Shown: positions 27,749 through 36,551 of the stretch, in pieces
How the letters are laid out: each line of letters opens with the position of its first letter
Position numbering within the stretch: position 1 is the first letter of the stretch
Origin: Vicinamibacteria bacterium
GTDB lineage: Bacteria; Acidobacteriota; Vicinamibacteria; Vicinamibacterales; UBA2999
Assembly: GCA_025938035.1 (NCBI GenBank)
Contig: JAICQE010000005.1
Coordinates: 1-59,958, forward strand
Direction of reading: 5' to 3'
DNA: 59,958 nt
Notes under the pieces: generated by a model
What the model was told of the DNA's origin: nothing
Seen by the model: the letters and a program-made list of their open reading frames with translations, nothing else
Database searches by the model: none
Position numbers and translations under genes: made by a program

Positions 27749-29113
27749 ATGCGCCCTGGTTTCGTCGTCAGCGCGCTTCGCAACCCGATCGCGCGGATCG
27801 GTGTGGCTCTGACTACGGCCAGCGCCCTGCTGTTTCTCTTTCTCGTGGCGGTCCACGCCGCCGGCTATCTTCAGAACCCTTACACCGGTCTCGTCGTCTT
27901 CCTGCTCGTGCCGGCGCTGTTCATCGCCGGTCTGCTGCTCATACCTGTCGGCTTGTGGTTCGAGAGACGCCGGGTTGCCCGTGGTGTCTCCGGCCCGGCC
28001 TGGCCGCGCATCGATATGAACGACCCGGCGATCCGCCGGACCGTTTTCGTTCTCATCGCGGCGACGTTCGTCAACCTCGCGATCGTGTCGATTGCGAGTT
28101 TCGGCGCCGTGGAGTACACGGAGTCGCAGGCGTTCTGCGGGCAGGCCTGTCACACCGTGATGGAGCCGGAGTTCGTCGCGCACCAGAGCGGCACGCACGG
28201 CAGCGTCCACTGCGTGACGTGCCACGTCGGCCCCGGTGCGGGTGGATTTCTCACCGCGAAGCTGAACGGCACGCGACAGCTCTGGCTGGCGGTGACCGGG
28301 AGCCACAGCCGGCCGATCCCGACGCCGCTCGAGCGCATGCCGGACGTGCGGACGTCATGTGAGCAGTGCCACCGGCCGGACCGGTTCGTCGGCGACAAGG
28401 TGAAGGTGCTCTACGAGCACGCGGACGATGAGGCGAACACGCGGACGATGACGACCGTGCGTTTGCGCGTTGGCGGGCCGATCTCCGGCACGACCACCGG
28501 CAGCGGCATTCACTGGCACATGAACCGTGCGAACGAAGTCGAGTACGTCGCGCTCGACCACCAGCGGGAGCAGATTCCCTATGTGCGCGTTGCCACGCCC
28601 GACGGCCGTGTGCGCGAGTACTTCGCGGAAGGCGTGACCGCTGGCGACGTCGCCGGCAAGCCGCGGCGCCGCATGGACTGTCTCGACTGTCACAACCGCC
28701 CCGCGCACCGGTTCAGCGTGTCGCCGGAGCGAGAGGTGGACGGCGCCATCGGCGCCGGCCAGATCAGCCCGAAGATTCCATTCATCCGCCGTGAAGCGGT
28801 GCGCGCGCTGCGCGGCGAGTACGCAACACAGGAGATCGGGCTTCGCGCGATCGATCGAACGATTCGTGCGGCGGTGAACGTGCGGCAGCCGCATCCGTTC
28901 GAAGAGGCGGATTTGCGCCAAGCGATCGCCGTGACGCAGAGCATCTACCGGCGCAGCGTCTTTCCTGGCATGAAGGTTGGTTGGGGCACGTATCCGAACC
29001 AGATTGGCCATACAACGTCGATGGGCTGCTTCCGCTGCCACGACGAGAGCCACAAGACGACAGAAGGGCTCGCGATCCGTCAGGACTGCGAGCTGTGTCA
29101 CACGATCGAGTAA
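27749..29113 (+). CDS. NapC/NirT-like multihaem membrane cytochrome c
   Basis: 454 residues. Three membrane helices at about 18-40, 47-72 and 90-115, then a periplasmic domain with six haem motifs: CGQACH (one extra residue), CVTCH, CEQCH, CLDCH, CFRCH and CELCH. Its architecture suits a quinol-oxidising cytochrome that passes electrons to soluble or outer-membrane cytochromes, the role CymA plays in Shewanella. The neighbours (monohaem, decahaem, porin) fit this. ATG 27749 is 12 bases after the cytochrome c stop. Confidence 0.88.
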   Translation: MRPGFVVSALRNPIARIGVALTTASALLFLFLVAVHAAGYLQNPYTGLVVFLLVPALFIAGLLLIPVGLWFERRRVARGVSGPAWPRIDMNDPAIRRTVFVLIAATFVNLAIVSIASFGAVEYTESQAFCGQACHTVMEPEFVAHQSGTHGSVHCVTCHVGPGAGGFLTAKLNGTRQLWLAVTGSHSRPIPTPLERMPDVRTSCEQCHRPDRFVGDKVKVLYEHADDEANTRTMTTVRLRVGGPISGTTTGSGIHWHMNRANEVEYVALDHQREQIPYVRVATPDGRVREYFAEGVTAGDVAGKPRRRMDCLDCHNRPAHRFSVSPEREVDGAIGAGQISPKIPFIRREAVRALRGEYATQEIGLRAIDRTIRAAVNVRQPHPFEEADLRQAIAVTQSIYRRSVFPGMKVGWGTYPNQIGHTTSMGCFRCHDESHKTTEGLAIRQDCELCHTIE

Positions 29114-29132
29114 CGGCGAACGGGTCGGGCTG

Positions 29133-29168
29133 GCCGGAAAAATCCTCTGCACTGCGGGAAATTCCCGG
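29133..29168. promoter_or_regulatory. Paired palindromic sites just upstream of the decahaem gene
   Basis: GCCGGA-AAAA-TCCTCT (29133-29148) and TGCGGG-AAAT-TCCCGG (29153-29168), centres exactly 20 bases apart, but only 28 bases before ATG 29196 and with no -24/-12 element at the usual distance. An operator or a roadblock is as likely as an activator site. Confidence 0.5.
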
Positions 29169-29195
29169 CTGGTCGAATCGGCGAGGGGTATCGGG

Positions 29196-30185
29196 ATGAG
29201 TCGACATCGGTGGTTTCCAGGCGTGGCGATCGCGCTGAGCGTCTATCTGGGGGTGGCCATCATCAGCGTCGCCGGGCCGGTCGTGGCGGCGCGCGAGGCG
29301 ATTGTCGCGGCACCACGTCCGGCACTCCAGGCGCGCGGGCAGGGGGCGGCGAAACCGGCGGCGCCTGCTCCTGCGCAGGCCGGGTATGCAGGAGAAGCCA
29401 CGTGTCTGACGTGCCACGACCAGTCCTACAAGGGCACGAAGCACGCGCTGGCGTTCAACGAGCGCACGCCGGCGGCGACGCACGGCTGCGAGAGCTGCCA
29501 TGGGCCTGGGCAGAAGCACGCCGAGAGCGGCGATCCGGCGCTGATCAGGCGATTCAGCGCGATGCGTCCGAACGAGGCGTCCGAGACGTGCACGTCGTGC
29601 CATAACCGCGCGTCACACGCGCTCTGGGACGGCAGTCAGCACGATCAGCGGAACATCGGCTGCACGACGTGCCACAGCGTGCACGCCTCGAAGGGACCGG
29701 CGCAGCTCAAGGCCAGCACGGTGACACAGCAGTGCGCCAGCTGTCATCGCAACATCACGAACAAGCAGCATCGCTTCAACCATATGCCGGTGCGGGAAGG
29801 AGCCCTGACCTGCGCCTCGTGCCACAACGTGCACGGCAGCACGAACGTCAAGCTGCTGAAGGCAGGGACGACGATCGACGAAAGCTGCACGAGCTGCCAC
29901 GCGGACAAGCGCGGGCCGTATCTCTGGGAACACGCACCAGTCAGCGAGAGCTGCATCACGTGTCACGACCCGCACGGCTCGAACAACGACCGCATGCTGG
30001 TGAGCAAGCAGCCGTTTCTGTGTCAGCGATGTCACGTCACGTCGCGGCATCCTCCAACCGTCTATGACGGGTTCGTCCTGAACAACTCGCAGAATGCCAA
30101 CAAGATCTTCGCCCGCGGGTGCACGAACTGTCACCAGATGGTGCACGGCTCCAATGCGCCGTCTGGCAAGGCGCTGCTGCGTTAG
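29196..30185 (+). CDS. Decahaem cytochrome c, MtrA/DmsE-like
   Basis: 329 residues, close to MtrA (about 333). A signal/anchor (WFPGVAIALSVYLGVAIISVAG) and a Pro/Ala linker lead to ten CxxCH motifs (CLTCH, CESCH, CTSCH, CTTCH, CASCH twice, CTSCH, CITCH, CQRCH, CTNCH). MtrA-type proteins plug an outer-membrane beta-barrel and conduct electrons across it; the next gene encodes that barrel. GAGGGG lies before ATG 29196. The last haem (RGCTNCHQMVHGSNAPSG) is a typical DmsE ending. Confidence 0.93.
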   Translation: MSRHRWFPGVAIALSVYLGVAIISVAGPVVAAREAIVAAPRPALQARGQGAAKPAAPAPAQAGYAGEATCLTCHDQSYKGTKHALAFNERTPAATHGCESCHGPGQKHAESGDPALIRRFSAMRPNEASETCTSCHNRASHALWDGSQHDQRNIGCTTCHSVHASKGPAQLKASTVTQQCASCHRNITNKQHRFNHMPVREGALTCASCHNVHGSTNVKLLKAGTTIDESCTSCHADKRGPYLWEHAPVSESCITCHDPHGSNNDRMLVSKQPFLCQRCHVTSRHPPTVYDGFVLNNSQNANKIFARGCTNCHQMVHGSNAPSGKALLR

Positions 30186-30194
30186 GAGGCTGCG

Positions 30195-32582
30195 ATGCGG
30201 AACCGTTATCTGACGCTGACGGCAGCACTGCTCCTGCTCCCGCACCTGGCGGCGGCACAGCAGCCTGCGCCGGCGGTGGCCGCCACGGGCACCGTCGACG
30301 TCGGCGGCATGTTCACCACGACCGATGGTGACGAGGCGCGGTACGAACGGTACCGCGACACACGCGACGGTGCCTATACGAGCCTCGCGCTCAACCGTGA
30401 AACCGGGTCGTATCTGTTCAACGCGAGCGCCTCCCACATCGGCTATCGCGACCAGCGGTACGGCGTCGAGTATTCACGGCCGCGTCTCACTTTCGGCTTC
30501 AACTGGATATCGCTGCCGCTCAACTACAGTTACCTGACGCGTACGCCGTACGCCACGAACGGCGCCACGTTAACGCTGCCGGACAGCGCGCAGGCGGCGG
30601 TGCAGGGGCCGACGAACGCGGCCAATGACGGCACAGCGGTCGGGGTGCCGTGCGCGCCCGGGGCACCGCCCGCCTCGTGCACGACGGCCACCGTCGCGGC
30701 GGCAAAGGCGAACCGCTCGATCTACAACACGCTGGCCGATCCCTTCGATCTGCGGCACACGCGTCACACGGCGCTCTTGGGCGTGAACTACGCGGCCACG
30801 AGCGCGGTCGATCTCGACGCGAAGTTCGTCTCGTCGATGCGCGATGGACAGCAGCCATGGAGCGCGTCGTTTGCGTTCAACAACGCGGTCGAACTGCCGC
30901 AGCCGATCGATCAACGGACCAACGACGTCTCCATTGGCGCGTCGTGGACGGCCCCGAAGGGAATGGTGCGCGTCGGCTGGGACGGCTCGTGGTTCAACAA
31001 CCGCAACCAGGTGCTGGTCTGGGACAACCCGATTCGTCTCACCGACTTCACCAACGGCAGCACGGTCTTCAACTGTCCGTCCACAGGCGCGAGCGGCCCC
31101 TGGGACTGCAACGGCTACAGCAACGGCAACGGCCCGGCGCGGGGGCGCGAGGCGCTCGCTCCGAGCAACATGATGAGCGTGGTCAGCGCCGTGGCCATGT
31201 ACAAGCTCGCGATGCGCACGACGCTGAACGGAACGCTGCAGTTCACCAACCAGCGGCAGGACGAGGCGCTGATCCCGTGGACGATCAACTCCGTCATCGA
31301 TCAGCCCGCCACGTTTACCAACTTTCCGCACCTGGCCGCGAACCCGCGGCCCACGGCCGACGCCGAGGCGCAGGGCGTCAACGCGCTGATCAACATGAGC
31401 ACGCGACCGACGCGCCGCACCAACGTGACGGTGCGGTATCGCTACAACAAACGCGACGTGCAGACGCCGATCTTCGATGCCACGGAGTATGTGCGCTTCG
31501 ACGCGGTCCCGGAAGAGATCGAGGAGGGCTTCTCGCCGCAATTCGACAACTCGCGACACCTGTTCGACGCCAATGTGTCCTTCAGCACCAACGGCTGGGG
31601 GACGGTTCGCGCCGGCTATGGGCGCGAGGACATCGAGCGGCACGGCCGCGGGTTCGCCGACGTCGGAGAGAACATCTTCCGGCTGTCCTACGACGCATAT
31701 TCGAATCAGTACGTCACCGTGAGAGGCAGCTTCGACATCGGGCGGCGGCGTGGTTCAGGTTTCGTCGAGACAGGCGTTGACTACGAAACCGGCCCCGGCG
31801 GCACGCAGCCGACGCTGCGCTACTACGACGAGGCAGACCGGGACCGTACGCGCGGGTCCGTCATGCTGACCGCCATGCCGTCGGAGACGGTAGACGTGTT
31901 CTTCCAGTTTGCCGGTGGCCGCGACAAGTACTTACCCGATACCTCGGTGCCGGTCGACCGTCCCGGCGAGTTGTTCGGCCTGCATCGGCAGACGGTCACC
32001 AGCTATAACGTCGGCGCCAACTTCCACCCCAACGAGATGGTCAGTCTCGGTGCCAATTACGGACGCGACACGTTCAGCTCGCTGCAACGCTCGCGCAACG
32101 CGAATCCGGCTCCCGATCCGCAATGGACCGATCCGAGTCGCGACTGGACGCTCGACAACGACGACAAGGTGAACAACTTCGGCCTCTATGTCGACCTGAC
32201 GCGGCCGCTGCGGAACATCGATGTCCGCTTCGGCTACGACTACAGCGATTCCGACAACAGCTTCGTGCACGGCGGACCGCGCGTCGCCGCGCTGACCGCG
32301 GCCAACCAGTTCATCCCGTTGCCCGACGTCGACAACACCTGGCATCGGGCCACCGCTGACGTGAGCTACTTCATCACCGCGCGGGTTGGCGTGGGCGTCG
32401 GCTACTACTTCGAGAAGCTCGACGTGGTCGACTTCAACACCATCGACACCGATGGTCCGGTGGGTTTTGCGCCGGCCACCGGCGACCCGCGTCTCGATTG
32501 GCTCGGCGGCCTGACGCTCGGGTACGGCAACCGGCCGTACAGCGGCCACACCGGCTTCGTGCGCGTGCTGTATCGGTTCTGA
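30195..32582 (+). CDS. Outer-membrane decahaem-associated porin, MtrB/PioB-like
   Basis: 795 residues with a signal peptide (NRYLTLTAALLLLPHLAAA). The mature protein alternates amphipathic strands with Asn/Asp/Gly turns and ends in VRVLYRF, the C-terminal Phe expected for BAM insertion. Length and partner match MtrB/PioB porins that sheath the decahaem conduit. AGGAGG precedes ATG 30195, 9 bases after the decahaem stop. No outer-surface MtrC-like cytochrome follows, so the acceptor may be direct or the partner encoded elsewhere. Confidence 0.9.
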   Translation: MRNRYLTLTAALLLLPHLAAAQQPAPAVAATGTVDVGGMFTTTDGDEARYERYRDTRDGAYTSLALNRETGSYLFNASASHIGYRDQRYGVEYSRPRLTFGFNWISLPLNYSYLTRTPYATNGATLTLPDSAQAAVQGPTNAANDGTAVGVPCAPGAPPASCTTATVAAAKANRSIYNTLADPFDLRHTRHTALLGVNYAATSAVDLDAKFVSSMRDGQQPWSASFAFNNAVELPQPIDQRTNDVSIGASWTAPKGMVRVGWDGSWFNNRNQVLVWDNPIRLTDFTNGSTVFNCPSTGASGPWDCNGYSNGNGPARGREALAPSNMMSVVSAVAMYKLAMRTTLNGTLQFTNQRQDEALIPWTINSVIDQPATFTNFPHLAANPRPTADAEAQGVNALINMSTRPTRRTNVTVRYRYNKRDVQTPIFDATEYVRFDAVPEEIEEGFSPQFDNSRHLFDANVSFSTNGWGTVRAGYGREDIERHGRGFADVGENIFRLSYDAYSNQYVTVRGSFDIGRRRGSGFVETGVDYETGPGGTQPTLRYYDEADRDRTRGSVMLTAMPSETVDVFFQFAGGRDKYLPDTSVPVDRPGELFGLHRQTVTSYNVGANFHPNEMVSLGANYGRDTFSSLQRSRNANPAPDPQWTDPSRDWTLDNDDKVNNFGLYVDLTRPLRNIDVRFGYDYSDSDNSFVHGGPRVAALTAANQFIPLPDVDNTWHRATADVSYFITARVGVGVGYYFEKLDVVDFNTIDTDGPVGFAPATGDPRLDWLGGLTLGYGNRPYSGHTGFVRVLYRF

Positions 32583-32615
32583 CCGGTCGAACGATGAGCC
32601 CGGAAGGGGCCGGCC

Positions 32616-33773
32616 TTAAGGTCGGCCCGGCGCCGGCCACGGGGGCAGCAGACGCACGAGCCCGGCGAGGATGACAAACGGCAGGATCAGCAGCACGATG
32701 GCGACGCCGAGGCCTTCCCGCGTGGCGAACGCCATCTTGTAGGTGGTGTAGCCGAGGAAGCTTTTTGAGAACAGCTGTCCCCCGATCACGACGTTCCAGC
32801 GCATGGCGAAGATACCGATCAGCGTCAGCAGCCCTGCGGTGATGTAGACGACGCGTCGCAGACGCGCATCCGCGGCATGTCTGCCAATCGCGAGGAGGCC
32901 GATTGGTACCAGCGTTCCCGCGATGATCTGCAGCACGATCTGGGAGACGAACAGGCGCGTGTGCACCATGAAGTCCAGCGTCTTGAACGACTCGTCCGCT
33001 TCGTAGATCCGGTGCAGGAGATCGAGCACCTCCAGCGAGAGATCGATCAGAAAGGCATACAGCAGGTATCGCGCGATGGTGTCGAGACACGTCATGTCCA
33101 CCGGGACGCGGCGGAACCATGTCATCGCGAGATACATCAGCATGACCAGCGCGATACCGGACACGATCGCCGAGAAGAGGAACACGATCGGCATCATCGG
33201 CGTGGACCACCACGGATTCGCCTTGACCGAGCCGAAGATGAACCCGACGTAGCCGTGCAGCAGAAACGCGGACGGGATGCCGACGATGGTCACCAGGCGT
33301 GCGGCACGATCGTCGATGCGCAGCGCCTCGGGACTGATGTTCTTCGAGCCCAGCGCCAGCGTCGCATACCCGAGACGCTTCAGCCCTGACGAACCCTGCC
33401 ACGCAAGGACAATCTCTCTTCGATACTCGAGCCAGATCTCGACGACGAGAACGGCCAGCAAATACCACAGGTAGACGAACCCGAACATCGCCATTGCCGA
33501 GGTCGTGTGCGGCGTCAGGTACATCTCGAACGACCGTTCCGGATGGCCGAGATGCAGCTGCAGCGGCAGCGGCGCGACGAGCATGAACGCCAGCGCGGTC
33601 AGCAGGGCCAGACGGTAGGTCGGCTTCACCGCCTGCACGTTGAACACACGCTCGAGCGACGCCAGGATGAACGCGCCGGCGACCAGCCCGGTGATGAACG
33701 GGTAGAGCACGATCAGCACGCTCCACTGCAGTTCCAGCTCGTTCGGATAGATGAATCCGTCGACCGCGTTCAT
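32616..33773 (-). CDS. NrfD/PsrC-like integral membrane subunit
   Basis: 385 residues with about ten helices (QWSVLIVLYPFITGLVAGAF to IVLLILPFVILAGLVRLLP). The quinone-reactive membrane subunit of complex iron-sulfur molybdoenzyme-like systems. The partner Fe-S protein is encoded immediately upstream, but there is no catalytic molybdopterin subunit in the operon; the tetrahaem cytochrome is the third partner. This resembles quinone/cytochrome exchange modules. ATG 33773 lies 10 bases beyond the upstream stop. Convergent with the porin gene. Confidence 0.9.
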   Translation of the reverse strand: MNAVDGFIYPNELELQWSVLIVLYPFITGLVAGAFILASLERVFNVQAVKPTYRLALLTALAFMLVAPLPLQLHLGHPERSFEMYLTPHTTSAMAMFGFVYLWYLLAVLVVEIWLEYRREIVLAWQGSSGLKRLGYATLALGSKNISPEALRIDDRAARLVTIVGIPSAFLLHGYVGFIFGSVKANPWWSTPMMPIVFLFSAIVSGIALVMLMYLAMTWFRRVPVDMTCLDTIARYLLYAFLIDLSLEVLDLLHRIYEADESFKTLDFMVHTRLFVSQIVLQIIAGTLVPIGLLAIGRHAADARLRRVVYITAGLLTLIGIFAMRWNVVIGGQLFSKSFLGYTTYKMAFATREGLGVAIVLLILPFVILAGLVRLLPPWPAPGRP

Positions 33774-33783
33774 GGCCGGATCC

Positions 33784-34545
33784 TCATCGCACGGCCCCGT
33801 CAAGGCCGTTGTAGAACGTCTTGGGGTGCGTGGCCATCTGCGGCTTCAGCACGTGCACTTTGTGCGTACGCAGGAACTCGTGGATCGGATCGTTCGGGTC
33901 TTTCAGATCGCCGAGAGAGCGGGCGCCGGTCGGACAGATTTCGACGCAGGCCGGTTTCAGGCCGCGGGTGATCCGGTGATAACACAGCGTGCACTTGTCT
34001 GCCGTGTGCGTCTCCGGATCGATGTAGCGGCACCCGTACGGGCAGGCCTGGACGCAGTAGCGGCAGCCGAGGCAGTAGTCCTTGTCCACGAGCACCACGC
34101 CGTCGGGCGTTTGGAACGTCGCGCCGACAGGGCACACCTGCACGCATGGCGAGTCGGCGCACTGGTTGCAGAGCTTCGGCACGAAGAAGGTCTTCACGCC
34201 CTCGTTCGTGACCGGCGGGAAGCCGTCGTAGCCGCCGTTCGGAGACGTGACGTGCGGGTGATCCGGGTCGTCGGGGTCGATCTCGTAGCGTTCGACCCAG
34301 GTGCGGAAGCAGTCGGGCTCGAGCGAGACGTGGTTCTCCGTTTTGCACGCGCGCACGCACAAACCACAGCCGATGCACCGTTCGACGTCGATGACCATCG
34401 CCCACCAGTGCGCTGCGGCGTCGTAATCAGGCGTCTTCTCGGGCTCGCCAGCCATCACGTAATCCCACGCGGCGGCTGCCGAGGCCGTCAGCACCAGCAG
34501 CTTGCCGGTCTGAAGCAGGAACGCGCGCCGGTCAGGTGGAGACAT
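33784..34545 (-). CDS. 4Fe-4S ferredoxin-type subunit with Tat signal
   Basis: 253 residues. Tat motif DRRAFLLQTGK followed by a hydrophobic stretch, so exported folded. Four Cys clusters suit four [4Fe-4S] centres: CIGCGLCVRAC, CNQCADSPCVQVC, CLGCRYCVQAC and CTLCYHR...ACVEIC. DmsB/PsrB/NrfC family. It sits between a tetrahaem cytochrome and NrfD, linking the quinone pool to periplasmic haems. Confidence 0.92.
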   Translation of the reverse strand: MSPPDRRAFLLQTGKLLVLTASAAAAWDYVMAGEPEKTPDYDAAAHWWAMVIDVERCIGCGLCVRACKTENHVSLEPDCFRTWVERYEIDPDDPDHPHVTSPNGGYDGFPPVTNEGVKTFFVPKLCNQCADSPCVQVCPVGATFQTPDGVVLVDKDYCLGCRYCVQACPYGCRYIDPETHTADKCTLCYHRITRGLKPACVEICPTGARSLGDLKDPNDPIHEFLRTHKVHVLKPQMATHPKTFYNGLDGAVR

Positions 34546-34557
34546 GTCCGAACTCCC

Positions 34558-35028
34558 TCACGGCCGCGGGGCGTGCGGCTGGTGGCACGAGCTGCACGAT
34601 TCCGCGCCTGCGTGCTCCGCAAAGTTCACGGTCTTGAAGCCGGCCGGCTTCGCGGTGTCGGGAACGTGGCAGATGGCGCACGTCGTGCGCACGTCCGGGC
34701 GCATCGCCGTCACACCGGGATCGGCGGCATGAGCCGCCAGGGCGCCGTGACAGCTCTCACAGCCGACGCGCGCATGGGCGTTCGCCTTGAGGACGTCGGC
34801 AACGTCGGAGTGGCAGTCGATGCATGCCAGCCGCCCGGCATAGACGATCGGATGGGCCTGGTTCTGCGTCAGGGCGCTGGCCCGGTACGGACCGATCAGG
34901 CCGTAATCCGCCGGGACCAGCAGCCAGCGGAGGCCGGCGAACAGCGCAATACCGACGGCGAACAGCGCCGCGAGTCGAAGCAGATGCTCGTACGAGGAGA
35001 ACCGCGCCACGCCATCCGCCGACGGCAA
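34558..35028 (-). CDS. Membrane-anchored tetrahaem cytochrome c
   Basis: 156 residues. One N-terminal helix (LLRLAALFAVGIALFAGLRW) and four haem motifs: CIDCH, CESCH, CAICH and CSSCH. First gene of the operon with the Fe-S and NrfD subunits. It could carry electrons between this complex and the MtrA-like conduit encoded head-on. The upstream region has a sigma-54-like spacing off by one base, so its promoter is not assigned. Confidence 0.88.
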   Translation of the reverse strand: MPSADGVARFSSYEHLLRLAALFAVGIALFAGLRWLLVPADYGLIGPYRASALTQNQAHPIVYAGRLACIDCHSDVADVLKANAHARVGCESCHGALAAHAADPGVTAMRPDVRTTCAICHVPDTAKPAGFKTVNFAEHAGAESCSSCHQPHAPRP

Positions 35029-35090
35029 GGCCGATGCCGCACCGTGAGGCCGGCAACACGCGCCTTTTTACTCAATCACCACGGCGGGAT

Positions 35091-35126
35091 CGGGGAATTG
35101 TCCGCAGCGCCTCGCAGATTTCCCCG
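35091..35126. promoter_or_regulatory. Paired palindromic activator sites of the 35223 gene
   Basis: CGGGGA-ATTG-TCCGCA (35091-35106) and CTCGCA-GATT-TCCCCG (35111-35126), centres exactly 20 bases apart and 85.5/105.5 bases from the predicted start. One of the cleanest examples. Confidence 0.7.
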
Positions 35127-35177
35127 CCTTGACAGGAGCGCGATTGCGCCGGCCGCGGCAGAACGCCGGGCGGCAAC

Positions 35178-35192
35178 TGGCACTCGCCTTGC
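35178..35192 (+). promoter_or_regulatory. sigma-54 promoter of the four-helix-bundle gene
   Basis: TGGCACT-CGCC-TTGC, one mismatch from consensus. Predicted start near 35204, with the GGAGGAG ribosome site inside the 19-base leader. Confidence 0.75.
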
Positions 35193-35222
35193 CCACAGAC
35201 CTGCACACGCACGGAGGAGAAG

Positions 35223-35657
35223 ATGCCTGATCACACGGAGCGGGGAACACTGAACCACCTGATTGAAACCTGCCGGGACGGCGAGCGCGGTTTCCGCTAT
35301 GCGGCAAACCATGTGAAGACCGCTGACGTGAAGGAGCTGTTCCTGGAAGTTGCCGGTCAGCGGGAACGGTTCGCCGACGAACTGATCCCGTACGCGCAAC
35401 GTCTTGGCGGGCACGAGGATGGCGAGGGAACTTTCGCCGCCTCGCTGCACCGCAGCTGGATGGGCATCCGAGATGCCATTGCCGGACATGATGAGAAGGC
35501 CATCATTCGCGAAGTGGAGCGAGGTGAGAGTGCCGCGCTTGCCGCCTATCAGGACGCGGTGAACGGCATGCTTCCACCAAACGCCCGCGACGTGATCGAG
35601 CGGCAGTGCGAAGCCGTCCGGCGGAGCCACGACCGGGTGCATGCGCTCCTGCCGTGA
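35223..35657 (+). CDS. PA2169-type four-helix-bundle protein (DUF2383), copy 1
   Basis: 144 residues, all helical. The opening TLNHLIETCRDGERGFRYAANHV and the central LFLEVAGQRERFADELIPYAQRLGG are DUF2383 signatures; the fold is ferritin-like, but the diiron ligand pattern is incomplete, so metal binding is uncertain. A paralogue lies at 48950-49384 (TERAVLNQLIESCRDAERG). Both copies stand behind predicted sigma-54 promoters with paired sites, which makes them good reporters of the regulon. Convergent with the Usp gene. Confidence 0.87.
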   Translation: MPDHTERGTLNHLIETCRDGERGFRYAANHVKTADVKELFLEVAGQRERFADELIPYAQRLGGHEDGEGTFAASLHRSWMGIRDAIAGHDEKAIIREVERGESAALAAYQDAVNGMLPPNARDVIERQCEAVRRSHDRVHALLP

Positions 35658-35660
35658 GCG

Positions 35661-36545
35661 TCACCGGTCGGGCAGGTACATCAGCACCGGAGCCTCGGCC
35701 AGGGTGAGCACACGCACCGCGGTGCTGCCGGGGGTGGCGCCGCGTTCCGCCCTCGTGCGCCGCCCGAGCACCAGAAGCGGATGGCGACTTCCTTCCTCGC
35801 GCACCGCTGCGGCGAGCTCTTCGGCCACGGGGCCGCTCGTGACGCGGATTTTCTCCGGCGTTAAGTTCCTCATTGAAGCCGCTTCCCGCAGGCGCTCCCG
35901 CGCCTCGTCCAGCCGCTCGCGTTGAGCGGTCTGCGCATGCGCCGACCAGCGCGACAACACGGACGGCGGCGGCACGACGTGCAGTAGCTGCAGCGAGGTG
36001 CTGAGCAGACTGGCCAGGGCGTGCGCGGCGTGCGCGGCCGCGATCGCCGCCGGCGTCGCTTCCACGCCCGCAACGACGGGGCCCATGCCGCGCAAATCGT
36101 CCGCGTCGACATCTGGTGGCGTCCAGGAATCCGGAACGACGAGTACCGAGTGATCCGCCCCCCGCAGCACGCCCTCGGTGGTCGACCCGAACATCAGGCG
36201 GCCGATTCCGGACATGCCGTGCGCGCCGACGACGATCACGTCGGCGTTCTCGCGGTCGGCGGCGTCACACAGGACGCTGACGGCTGGACCGTCGGCAACG
36301 TCCTGGAATGGACTCCAGTCGCCCGCCGGAGGTGCGCTCTGCATGAACGCCGACAGTTCGGCGCGCGTCTCGCCGTCGATGTCGACGCCAGCGGCTCGCG
36401 CGGCGTGTGCCAGCAGCGGATCCTGCGCGTGAACGACATGCAGCCGCGCGTCCGCGTGCCTGGCCAGGCGCGCGGCAAACGTCAGGGCCGTCCGCGACGA
36501 CTCGGAGAAGTCGACGGCGGCGAGAACAACCCGCGGGGGAATCAT
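35661..36545 (-). CDS. Tandem universal stress protein
   Basis: 294 residues with two UspA domains. The first keeps the ATP-binding loop GAHGMSGIGRLMFGSTTEGV; the second has GRRTRAERGATPGSTAVRVL, a degenerate version. Cytosolic ATP-binding stress proteins, often induced in stationary phase or hypoxia. ATG 36545 is 6 bases after the dioxygenase stop, so the two are co-transcribed from the predicted sigma-54 promoter at 37891. Confidence 0.9.
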   Translation of the reverse strand: MIPPRVVLAAVDFSESSRTALTFAARLARHADARLHVVHAQDPLLAHAARAAGVDIDGETRAELSAFMQSAPPAGDWSPFQDVADGPAVSVLCDAADRENADVIVVGAHGMSGIGRLMFGSTTEGVLRGADHSVLVVPDSWTPPDVDADDLRGMGPVVAGVEATPAAIAAAHAAHALASLLSTSLQLLHVVPPPSVLSRWSAHAQTAQRERLDEARERLREAASMRNLTPEKIRVTSGPVAEELAAAVREEGSRHPLLVLGRRTRAERGATPGSTAVRVLTLAEAPVLMYLPDR

Positions 36546-36551
36546 CGCCTG

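Noticed and set aside
35040..35075. sigma-54 promoter for the tetrahaem operon
   Set aside because: Candidate elements have spacing off by one or two bases, so the divergent pair at 35091 was assigned only to the 35223 gene.
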